Shown here piece by piece: positions 56,038-64,000 of a DNA stretch of 64,000 nucleotides; position 1 is the first letter of the stretch, and the number at the start of each line of letters is the position of its first letter. The position numbers were made by a program, and so were the translations under genes. Below the pieces are notes generated by a model. That model saw only the letters and a list, made by a program, of their open reading frames with translations, ran no database searches and was not told the origin of the DNA. This DNA is from Bifidobacterium adolescentis ATCC 15703 (GTDB lineage Bacteria > Actinomycetota > Actinomycetes > Actinomycetales > Bifidobacteriaceae): contig NC_008618.1 in assembly GCF_000010425.1 (NCBI RefSeq), positions 1,419,946 through 1,483,945 of the forward strand, read 5' to 3'.

Positions 56038-56105
56038 CGTACTTCTCCTTAGAAGTTGTGATTGAAGCTGTAATCGGAAATCATCATTTAATTTCGCATG
56101 AGTTA

Positions 56106-56142
56106 AGTATATCCCTTTACCCCTGTTTAGTAAAATTTAACA
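56106..56142 (-). promoter_or_regulatory. GPH transporter promoter overlapped by an operator
   Basis: On the minus strand -35 TTTACT (56129-56134), a 17-nt spacer and -10 TATACT (56106-56111) form a promoter about 70 bp before the start codon. The imperfect palindrome TGTTAAATTTTACTAAACA (56124-56142) covers the -35 box. Its TTTAGTAA half-site recurs in a perfect palindrome before the neighbouring lacI gene. Confidence 0.65.
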
Positions 56143-56245
56143 TCTGCGTTGTGCACTGTTGGGCGTGTCGCATTTTGTGCGATTCTGCACATATACATAT
56201 CATATTGTGTGCGATTCGCGGTATTTCGCCGACAGTAGACAAACA

Positions 56246-56282
56246 AAAGGCGATTGATGACGCAGCATCATCAATCGCCTTT
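56246..56282 (-). terminator. Terminator after the LacI regulator gene
   Basis: AAAGGCGATTGATGA (56246-56260) and TCATCAATCGCCTTT (56268-56282) form a 15-bp perfect stem with a 7-nt loop, followed on the minus strand by TGTTTG. Confidence 0.85.
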
Positions 56283-56306
56283 CATATTTTTCCGCACATA
56301 CGTACG

Positions 56307-57442
<1,136 letters not shown>

Positions 57443-57479
57443 TCCATCATACTACATTACCGAACGTATTCTTATAGCC

Positions 57480-57674
57480 ATGACACAGCCAGAGCAATCA
57501 CGGAAACCGCGAATCGCGCATCAGTCCACGGAACGGATGAACGAACTGCGTGCACAACAAAAATCCTTTGCCCTGCAGAACATGCGGAGCAAAGGACTCG
57601 GCAACGCCGGTCTGCCTTTCAAAGCGACCGGTCATAAAGGTGGCATCAGTCGGCAGGGTTCCAAACGCGGCTGA
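57480..57674 (+). CDS. Small basic protein of unknown function
   Basis: A 64-residue, strongly basic frame beginning MTQPEQSRKPRIAHQS and ending GHKGGISRQGSKRG. It is divergent from the lacI gene. No ribosome site precedes the ATG; TATTCT at about 57468 could be a -10 box giving a leaderless mRNA. No family is recognised. Composition resembles small RNA- or ribosome-associated proteins, but that is only an impression. Confidence 0.4.
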   Translation: MTQPEQSRKPRIAHQSTERMNELRAQQKSFALQNMRSKGLGNAGLPFKATGHKGGISRQGSKRG

Positions 57675-57915
57675 CACCGTGGAGAAACGCGGTCACCGTC
57701 AGCCCCACGGGCCTGCGGCTGGAAGCGCCCGCCCTTCTGCGTGGCCGACTTGCCATGTGAGCCACCCCTCGATGACGCCACGCTCCGCATCGGTTCTACC
57801 GGACGCGTATACATCAGGCCTCTCCCCGGTGATGCCGCGGATAGAACCATGCACATATCCACATTTTTCACGGAGACGGTTGCGGGGCTGCCGGCTTTCC
57901 ATATACCGTCAGCGC
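57675..57915. other. Gap without recognised genes
   Basis: A GC-rich 241-bp stretch between two plus-strand genes. The frame of the downstream gene is open through it, but no upstream start has a ribosome site and the translated sequence looks non-coding. Confidence 0.4.
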
Positions 57916-58773
57916 ATGGAAAGCTTTGGACACAATACATTTTTCACATTAGAGCAGGCACGGGAGGAGGCGGCGAGACGGCATCTTGAATGCAGGCAGG
58001 TGTTGTCGCGGATAAGGTCACGCTCCTCGGTTCCACTCTATGTAAGCCACGGCACAGCGCTGGAGCTGCATGGCATGATCGCCACCATGAATTATTTACC
58101 CGGATATGGTTCGGAGCTCGTTCACGTTTCGGTGTGCCGGCAACGCGACTTACGGAAAATACAGGGAATGAAATTCCATTACGCAAGACATGGCATAGAC
58201 GGGGTGCACGCCGACGAATTAGTGTCAAGCGTCTCCGCGATGCAAGCAGTCTGTCAGATTGCGCCCTATGTCGACGAACGAAGTCTGGTGATCGCCATGG
58301 ATTGGCTCACTTGCGCCAATCCCGATTTACGCGTCTGCACTCACGATGAGCTCTCCGACTACATCCGGAGTGCGCCGCGATTCATTGGGAGCGCCAAATG
58401 CAGAAAGGCCTTGCGCCTGTCCAAACCAGGTACCGATTCCCCGCAGGAAACGGTGCTTCGTTTGGAGAGCGATGCCTACGGGCTGCCTGAGGCACATGTC
58501 AACTATGAGATCATTGACCACATACGCGGCTCGGGCACGATGAAGGTGGATATCGCCTACCCGGATGACCGCGTCTGCATAGAATACGACGGAAATTACC
58601 ACTACACCCACGGCCGCTGGATGTATGACCTCGATAAGCGGAACCGACTGAGGGATCTCGGTTTCACTCCTTTTGTCGCCACCCGCGAGCATCTGGCTTC
58701 CAAGCAGAAGCTGAACGAGCTGTTCGGCATGGTCGCCCGAGCGATAGCCAGTCACCGTTACGGCTTGGACTAG
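57916..58773 (+). CDS. DUF559/Vsr-like endonuclease-fold protein
   Basis: A 285-residue protein whose C-terminal third carries the DUF559 pattern: SPQETVLRLESDAYGLPE, VDIAYPDDRVCIEYDGNYHY and NRLRDLGFTPFVAT. The conserved Glu, Asp and Glu resemble the restriction-endonuclease-fold active site. The N-terminal half (FTLEQAREEAARRHL, then a winged-helix-like part) resembles AbiEi-type antitoxin proteins fused to this domain in Actinobacteria. The start at 57916 has no ribosome site and may be leaderless. A role in defence or mobile DNA is a guess. Confidence 0.65.
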   Translation: MESFGHNTFFTLEQAREEAARRHLECRQVLSRIRSRSSVPLYVSHGTALELHGMIATMNYLPGYGSELVHVSVCRQRDLRKIQGMKFHYARHGIDGVHADELVSSVSAMQAVCQIAPYVDERSLVIAMDWLTCANPDLRVCTHDELSDYIRSAPRFIGSAKCRKALRLSKPGTDSPQETVLRLESDAYGLPEAHVNYEIIDHIRGSGTMKVDIAYPDDRVCIEYDGNYHYTHGRWMYDLDKRNRLRDLGFTPFVATREHLASKQKLNELFGMVARAIASHRYGLD

Positions 58774-58906
58774 TTCCGTAGGTGGTTTTTCGCTTCCGTA
58801 GGTGGTTGGTCAGAGTATCGGGGTTGGAGAAAGGCTTTATTCTGGCCGTTTTCATGCCGGGTATTCAGACCCAACCACCTACGGAACACCCAAACCGCCT
58901 ACGGAA
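58774..58906. repeat. Inverted pair of directly repeated 14-bp units
   Basis: TTCCGTAGGTGGTT occurs at 58774-58787 and 58794-58807. Its complement AACCACCTACGGAA lies at 58873-58886, with a one-base variant at 58893-58906. Together they form imperfect 36-bp arms (58774-58809 and 58871-58906) around a 61-bp centre. In RNA this makes one long hairpin. It follows the DUF559 gene directly. Confidence 0.75.
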
Positions 58907-59024
58907 CCGCATGAGTAGTCCCCGCAATGGATTTTTCGCCATTGATTCGGGGAATCCATGAAAAGCCACAGCGGGCGCACCCTGCGTAAAAGGTCATGCC
59001 CGCCGATTCATGGGAGCCATATGC

Positions 59025-59072
59025 GCAAGGGCCGTGCGGAAGCCACATATGTGGCTTCCGCACGGCCCTTGC
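59025..59072. terminator. Perfect 48-bp palindrome, probable bidirectional terminator
   Basis: Bases 59025-59048, starting GCAAGGGCCGTGCGGAAG, are exactly mirrored by 59049-59072 with no central spacer. It lies 70 bp from the 3' end of the convergent ABC gene. No strong T-run flanks it. A hairpin with a minimal loop would form in RNA from either strand. Confidence 0.6.
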
Positions 59073-59142
59073 ATTCGTTGAACACTACCGTTCAGCCTGT
59101 CCAATTCACCAAGAACGGGACAGGAACGAAGCAGAAGGAGCC

Positions 59143-61230
59143 TTACTCCAGTTCCACGGCGCCCGTGTACAGCTGGTAGTACTCGCCCTTCTGCGCGATG
59201 AGCTCGTCATGCGAACCGCGCTCGATGATGCGGCCATGGTCGAGCACCATGATCACGTCGGAGTTGCGCACGGTGGACAGGCGGTGCGCGATCACGAACA
59301 CGGTACGGCCCTTCATGAGATTGTCCATACCGGCCTGCACCACTTCCTCAGTACGGGTGTCGATGGACGAGGTGGCCTCATCAAGGATCATGGCCGGCGG
59401 GTCTGCCACTGCGGCGCGTGCGATGGAGATCAGCTGGCGCTGGCCTTGGGACAGACCGGAGCCGTCGCCTTCGAGCACGGTCTGGTAGCCGTTGGGCAGC
59501 ATGCGGATGAAGCTGTCCGCGTTGGTGAGCTTAGCGGCGGCGATGCACTCCTCGTCGGTGGCGTCGAGCTTGCCATAGCGGATGTTGTCCATCACGGTGC
59601 CGGTGAACAGATTCACGTCCTGCAGCACGATGCCGAGCGACTTGCGCAGGTCGGGCTTGCGGATGCCCTTGACGGAGATGCCGTCATACAGAATCATACC
59701 TTCCTGGATGTCGTAGAAACGGTTGATCAGGTTGGTCACCGTGGTCTTGCCGGCACCGGTGGCGCCGACGAGCGCGACCTTCTGGCCGGGCTTGGCGAAC
59801 CAGGTGATGTCGTGCAGCACGGGCTTGTCCGGGTTGTAGCCGAAGGTCACGTCGGTGAAACGCACGTCGCCCTGCAGCAGGGTCAGGCGCCCGTCCGGCG
59901 AGGTGATCGCGTTCTCGCGCGCCTTCCTCGCCACTTCCGCGGCCTTCGGGCTCAGCGACTGCGCGGCCTTCAGGGAACGGCTGCCGTCGTCGCCTTCCTC
60001 ACGCTTCCAGGCCCAATGGCCGGTTTCGTGGTCCACTTCGGTCATGGTGCGGCCGTCTTCGCCGAGCTCGACGTTGACGAGTGTGACGGAGCCGCCGTCG
60101 TCCTCGGGCTTCTCATCCATCAGCTGGAAGATGCGGGACGCGCCGGCGAGCGCCATCATCACCATGTTGAACTGCATGGAGACCTGGCCGAGCGGGTTGA
60201 CGAAGGAGCGAGACAGTGTCAGCAGGGAGATGAGGGCGCCGAGGGTGAGCTTGCCCGCGCCGGCGAGACCGAAGTTGCCCATGCCGGAGAGCGCCATGAA
60301 TCCGCCGACGATGGCGAGCAGGATGTAGAGGATGTAACCCATGTTGCCTACGACGGGCATGGTCACGTTGCCCCAGGTGTTCGCTTCGGCGGAGGCCTTG
60401 TACAGTTCCTCGTTCTTCTCGTCGAAGGTCTTCTGGGTGGCGTCCTCATGATTGAAGACCTTGATGACCTTCTGACCGTTGACGGATTCCTCGACAAAGG
60501 CGTTCACGTCGCCGATCCACATCTGCTGCTTGACGAAGTAGCGGCCGGAGCGGGAGACGATGGCGCGCACGACCACGAACAGGATCGCGGCGAACACGAG
60601 TACGAAGATCGTGACCGGCACCGACAGCCACAGCATGGAGACCAGTGCGGCCAGTGCGGAGATCGCGGAGGAGAACATCTGCGGGAAGGACTGGCTGATG
60701 GCCTGGCGCAGGGTGTCGGTGTCGTTGGTGTAACGGCTCATGATGTCGCCGTGCTCGTTGGTGTCGAAGTAGCGGACTGGCAGGGTCTGCTGGTGGGCGA
60801 ACATGTCGTCGCGGATCTTCTTCAGCGTGCCTTGTTCGACGGTGACGATGAGCCACTGCCACAACCAGCTGCAGAACGTGCCAGCCGCATACAGACAGCC
60901 CATCAGCGTCAGCGCGCGCAACAGCGGTCCCCAATCAGGATCCGTTGCGCCGACCATCGGCAGGATGTAGCTGTCGATCAGCGATTGCAGAAACAGAGCG
61001 GAGCCGGCTTGGGCGGCCGCGCCGACCAGAATGCATACCACGATTGCGATGACATGCCATTTGTATTGGAAGATGTAGTCGAAGATACGTTTGGTGGTGC
61101 CGGGAGCGGCTTTCTGCATTGGCGGCTTAGCGCCCGGCTTCACGTCCGGATTCATATCCGGCTTGGATTGCATGGTTTTTCCAGTGTTCTTTTCAGCGGT
61201 TTTCCCAGTCATGTCCATCCCTCCTTTCAC
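59143..61230 (-). CDS. ABC exporter half-transporter, canonical ATPase site subunit
   Basis: A 695-residue half-transporter (membrane domain then ATPase) of the heterodimeric multidrug exporter type. After a 40-residue polar N terminus come six helices. The ATPase has Walker A LVGATGAGKTTV, signature GLSQGQRQ (Gln in place of the first Gly), Walker B AMILDEATSS with catalytic Glu, and switch His in VIAHRLST. An unusual insert of about 60 residues lies between the membrane domain and ATPase. Its start overlaps the previous gene by 4 bp (ATGA), showing translational coupling. Confidence 0.9.
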   Translation of the reverse strand: MKGGMDMTGKTAEKNTGKTMQSKPDMNPDVKPGAKPPMQKAAPGTTKRIFDYIFQYKWHVIAIVVCILVGAAAQAGSALFLQSLIDSYILPMVGATDPDWGPLLRALTLMGCLYAAGTFCSWLWQWLIVTVEQGTLKKIRDDMFAHQQTLPVRYFDTNEHGDIMSRYTNDTDTLRQAISQSFPQMFSSAISALAALVSMLWLSVPVTIFVLVFAAILFVVVRAIVSRSGRYFVKQQMWIGDVNAFVEESVNGQKVIKVFNHEDATQKTFDEKNEELYKASAEANTWGNVTMPVVGNMGYILYILLAIVGGFMALSGMGNFGLAGAGKLTLGALISLLTLSRSFVNPLGQVSMQFNMVMMALAGASRIFQLMDEKPEDDGGSVTLVNVELGEDGRTMTEVDHETGHWAWKREEGDDGSRSLKAAQSLSPKAAEVARKARENAITSPDGRLTLLQGDVRFTDVTFGYNPDKPVLHDITWFAKPGQKVALVGATGAGKTTVTNLINRFYDIQEGMILYDGISVKGIRKPDLRKSLGIVLQDVNLFTGTVMDNIRYGKLDATDEECIAAAKLTNADSFIRMLPNGYQTVLEGDGSGLSQGQRQLISIARAAVADPPAMILDEATSSIDTRTEEVVQAGMDNLMKGRTVFVIAHRLSTVRNSDVIMVLDHGRIIERGSHDELIAQKGEYYQLYTGAVELE

Positions 61231-63047
61231 TTCAGCCCCTCAGGCTGTGCCTGGTTTTTGGTTTGAGATTCGTAGATGGATCTATATTCGTCGCAGGTTG
61301 CGAGCAGTTCGTCGTGCGTGCCGGCGGCCATGATTCGGCCGTCTTCCATGACAAGGATCATGTCGGATTCCTGCACGGATGCGATGCGTTGCGCGATGAT
61401 GATTTTCGTGGTGTCGGGAATCTCGTTGTGGAACGCTTCGCGGATCAGCTTGTCCGTCTTGGTGTCGACCGCGGAGGTGGAGTCATCGAGGATGAGGATC
61501 TTCGGTTTCTTCAGCAACGCTCGAGCGATGCACAGACGCTGGCGTTGTCCACCGGACACGTTGGTTCCGCCTTGTTCGATATAGGTGTCGTATTTGTCGG
61601 GGAATTCCTGGATGAAACCGTCAGCCTGGGCCAGTTGGCATGCGCGGCGGATTTCCTCGTCGGTGGCGTTCGGGTTGCCCCAGCGCAGGTTGTCCGCAAT
61701 GGTGCCGGAGAACAGCACGTTCTTCTGTAAAACCATGGCCACTTGGTCGCGCAGGATTTCCAGATCGTACTTGCGCACATCCACACCGCCGACTTTAAGC
61801 GAACCGTCGGTCACATCGTACAGTCGCGGCACGAGCTGCACGAGACTGGACTTGGCCGAGCCAGTGCCGCCGACAATGCCAACGGTCATGCCGGAACGAA
61901 TCTTGAGGGTGATGTCGTCCAGCACCGGTTTTTCGGAATTGTCGGAATAGCGGAAGGTGACATGGTCGAAATCGATCGAACCGTCGGCAACCGTCTTGAC
62001 TGGTTCGGCGGGGTTGGTGACGGTGCTTTCCTCGTTGAGCACCTGGCAGATACGTTCCGCGGAAGCCTGCGAAATGATGCACATGACGAAGATCATGGAC
62101 AGCATCATCATAGCCATGAGGATCTGCATGGCGTATGTGACCAATGCCGTCAGATCGCCGGTGGTCAATCCCAATGCGGCGTTGTTGCCGGACGAGACGA
62201 TCTGCCGCGCGCCCATCCAAGCAATCAGAATCATCGAAACGTACACACAGACCATCATGAGCGGACCGTTGAAGCTCATCACACGGTCGGCCTTGCTGAA
62301 ATCCTTGTAGATGCGCTGCGAAATACGGCCGAACTTCGCGATCTCATGGGATTCGCGGGTATAGGACTTCACCACACGGATGCCCTGCAGATTCTCGTCC
62401 ACCACATTGTTGAGCTTGTCATACGCGTGGAACACACGCTCGAACACCGGATGCACGTACACCGCCAGACCACACAGACCGAAAGCGAGAACAGGGATGC
62501 ACGCCAGGAACACCAAGGAAATGGACGGGCTGATGCGGAACGAGAAGATCCACGCCACGATCATCATGATCGGGGCTCGCACACCCAGACGAATGATCAT
62601 GGAATAGGCGTTCTGCAGGTTGGTCACATCGGTGGTGAGCCTGGTGATGATCGAGCCGGTGGAGAACTTGTCAATATTGGTGAAGCTGAAGCCCTGCACC
62701 TTCTCGAATTCGTCATGACGCAGGTTCTTGGCGAATCCAGCGCCGGCGATCGCGGCGAATTTACCGGCAAGGAAGCCAGCCGCGAGCGAACATAGCGAGC
62801 ACGCCAGAAGAATCAGACCGAATTTGACGATGGCGGGCATGCTTTTGCCGGTGATGCCTTCATCAATCAACGACGCCATCACCGTGGGGATGAGGATTTC
62901 CAGAACACCTTCGACCACCACAAATATCGGGGTGAGAATGCTGGGCTTCCTATATTCACGCAGCGATTTGCCAAGCGTGCGTACGAGATGCCGCTTTTGT
63001 TTTGGCTGCGATTGCACCGCAGCCGTTGTCACGTTTGTTCCGCTCAC
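61227..63047 (-). CDS. ABC exporter half-transporter, degenerate ATPase site subunit
   Basis: The 606-residue partner of the next gene. Six helices precede an ATPase with Walker A IVGGTGSAKSSLV (Ala for the usual Gly), intact signature NVSGGQRQR, Walker B ILILDDSTSA with Asp in place of catalytic Glu, and Gln in place of the switch His (IIIAQRIAS). That pattern defines the non-hydrolysing site of asymmetric exporters such as TM287/288 or LmrCD. GTG at 63047 directly follows the MarR stop codon, with AAGGAAGAG before it. Confidence 0.9.
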   Translation of the reverse strand: MSGTNVTTAAVQSQPKQKRHLVRTLGKSLREYRKPSILTPIFVVVEGVLEILIPTVMASLIDEGITGKSMPAIVKFGLILLACSLCSLAAGFLAGKFAAIAGAGFAKNLRHDEFEKVQGFSFTNIDKFSTGSIITRLTTDVTNLQNAYSMIIRLGVRAPIMMIVAWIFSFRISPSISLVFLACIPVLAFGLCGLAVYVHPVFERVFHAYDKLNNVVDENLQGIRVVKSYTRESHEIAKFGRISQRIYKDFSKADRVMSFNGPLMMVCVYVSMILIAWMGARQIVSSGNNAALGLTTGDLTALVTYAMQILMAMMMLSMIFVMCIISQASAERICQVLNEESTVTNPAEPVKTVADGSIDFDHVTFRYSDNSEKPVLDDITLKIRSGMTVGIVGGTGSAKSSLVQLVPRLYDVTDGSLKVGGVDVRKYDLEILRDQVAMVLQKNVLFSGTIADNLRWGNPNATDEEIRRACQLAQADGFIQEFPDKYDTYIEQGGTNVSGGQRQRLCIARALLKKPKILILDDSTSAVDTKTDKLIREAFHNEIPDTTKIIIAQRIASVQESDMILVMEDGRIMAAGTHDELLATCDEYRSIYESQTKNQAQPEGLK

Positions 63048-63686
63048 TTACTCTTCCTTTCCTGTTTCGTCTTCCTGTGATGTTTTCCGTACAGTTGGTT
63101 GCGATTCGCATTCCCGCGATTGCCGTTCCCACGATTCCGCCTCGCACAATGCCAGGCTGGAATAGCGACTTTCGTCACCGATCAGCCCAGTGGAGACCAG
63201 ATTGGTCTGCATCACGTCGAGCACGTGCATGAATTCGCGGATCTCGTCATCGCTCAAACCCTGAAGAAGAATGCCTTCCATAGCGATGGCGTTGGCTCGC
63301 AGCGCCTCGGCTATATCGCGCGATTTGTCAGTGAGCACGATTTTCTTCAACCGCGCGTCCCTCGGCACGGATTCGCGCACGATAAGCCCTTTGCGTTCCA
63401 TCAATGCGAGCACCCTGCTCGACGTCGACCGGGTGATGCCGAAGCGGCGTTCCACATCCTGCGGGAAGATCTCCCGTTCCGAATGGCGCGCGAGGAAGGT
63501 GATGATGTCGATGTTGCCACCGCTCAGACTCTCCACTTCCATAGGACGCGTCACCGTAAGATACCGGTTGATGACGTTGTGCAGCGATCGGATGGCGACG
63601 CTTGGAGGCTTGCATGCGCCCCGCTCCCATGCTTCGGCGAACGCGGGGTTCACCGAAGCCGTTCCATCGTTCTGTATATCGTTCAC
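63048..63686 (-). CDS. MarR-family transcriptional regulator
   Basis: A 212-residue regulator with the MarR winged helix: IDIITFLARHSEREIFPQDV, RRFGITRSTSSRVLALMERKGL and the wing VRESVPRDARLKKIVLT. A C-terminal Glu/Ser-rich tail is longer than usual. The GTG at 63686 is preferred because TATCTT lies 7 nt upstream, fitting a leaderless start, and earlier starts would run through the operator palindromes. It heads the operon with the ABC exporter and probably represses it until a drug-like ligand binds. Confidence 0.85.
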   Translation of the reverse strand: MNDIQNDGTASVNPAFAEAWERGACKPPSVAIRSLHNVINRYLTVTRPMEVESLSGGNIDIITFLARHSEREIFPQDVERRFGITRSTSSRVLALMERKGLIVRESVPRDARLKKIVLTDKSRDIAEALRANAIAMEGILLQGLSDDEIREFMHVLDVMQTNLVSTGLIGDESRYSSLALCEAESWERQSRECESQPTVRKTSQEDETGKEE

Positions 63687-63703
63687 GGAACATAAGATAA
63701 CAC

Positions 63704-63732
63704 GTTGTACATGCAACAGTTGCATATGCAAC
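63704..63732 (-). promoter_or_regulatory. Twin palindromic operators of the MarR operon
   Basis: GTTGCATATGCAAC (63719-63732) is a perfect 14-bp palindrome and GTTGTACATGCAAC (63704-63717) a near copy, with centres 15 bp apart. The -10 box TATCTT lies next to them at about 63694-63699. Binding by the MarR protein would block the promoter. Confidence 0.75.
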
Positions 63733-63850
63733 ATTCAGCGTGTCGTGTGTGACGGAACCGGATCGCAGCACACCGAGCGCAATATTGTAATCGCAAAATC
63801 GCTTAAAAATAGCCAAAAATAAGCTCGGAACAAGCCGAAACCAAGTATGA

Positions 63851-63901
63851 AAAAGCCGAGGATGTGGTCCGCACCGGTTCATTCGCGGGCCACATCCTCG
63901 G
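63851..63901 (-). terminator. Terminator of the gene entering from the right edge
   Basis: CCGAGGATGTGG (63856-63867) and CCACATCCTCGG (63890-63901) form a 12-bp stem, followed on the minus strand by CTTTTTC. It serves the partial gene ending at 63953. Confidence 0.85.
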
Positions 63902-63952
63902 TCTAAATCCTTGAAACTCCTTTTGCTTACGTCTTGTTTACGTCAATCCGTC

Positions 63953-64000
63953 TTATTCGGCGGTTTCGGCGATTTTGGCGTATTCGTCGAGCATGAAGGC
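63953..64000 (-). CDS. 3' end of a gene cut by the window edge
   Basis: The minus strand is open from the window edge to TAA at 63953, encoding AFMLDEYAKIAETAE. Its position before a strong terminator shows it is a real C terminus. Fifteen residues are too few to assign a family. Confidence 0.5.
   Translation of the reverse strand, partial: AFMLDEYAKIAETAE

Noticed and set aside
58996-61266. A 756-residue open frame antisense to the ABC exporter genes
   Set aside because: The opposite strand encodes complete ABC half-transporters with all motifs; this frame shows only shadow composition.

Overview
The window is chromosomal DNA from a bifidobacterium; species cannot be fixed by eye. Supporting signs are high-GC housekeeping genes with actinobacterial marker families (DUF3052, DUF3107, a YlbL-like Lon-domain protease, a DUF2342-type zincin, a truncated UvrD-type helicase), a LacI/sucrose permease/GH32 sucrose cluster, strong AGGAGG ribosome sites and an actinobacterial translational T-box before ileS.

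Layout. 1-4354: sucrose use (LacI regulator cut by the window edge, cscB-like permease, cscA-like fructosidase) with paired operators. 4442-8111: an ABC permease and lipoprotein of the NMT1/ThiY type plus a nucleoside hydrolase, with no ATPase gene. 8193-15831 (minus strand): uppS, recO, a membrane hydrolase, ispG, dxr and a DivIVA-like protein, so isoprenoid precursor and undecaprenyl synthesis lie close together. 16040-31450: tRNA-Val and a run of housekeeping genes (Lon-domain protease, helicase, phosphotransferase-like protein, PHP phosphoesterase, VKOR, dapF, murI, patatin, C-S lyase, oligopeptide-binding lipoprotein). 31503-33813: asparaginase, a solitary Phd-like antitoxin with repeated operators, and an orphan protein.

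34253-50760 is a complete type I-C CRISPR-Cas locus, visibly more AT-rich than the flanks in its cas part. In transcription order (minus strand) it is cas3, cas5c, cas8c (split by a frameshift, with an internal Cas11c start), cas7c, cas4, cas1, cas2, leader, and an array of 86 repeats and 85 spacers. At the old end lie a chimeric IS21/IS3 element and then three repeats of a second family whose hairpin stem has changed on both sides together.

The most striking observation lies in the 265-bp gap between cas3 and cas5c. A lone degenerate CRISPR repeat, on the strand opposite the cas genes, keeps a stem-loop and the 3' handle. The bases after it match 12 of 13 positions next to a TTC PAM about 100 bp away, just upstream of cas5c. 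The one mismatch is position 6, which type I effectors do not read. This is the architecture expected of a crRNA-like guide that makes the effector repress its own operon (CreR/CreA-like). The cas8c frameshift would put that circuit, and interference, in doubt.

50843-64000: ileS with its T-box, a GPH sugar symporter and LacI regulator, a DUF559 protein, unusual palindromes, a heterodimeric ABC exporter with a MarR regulator, and the 3' tip of one more gene.
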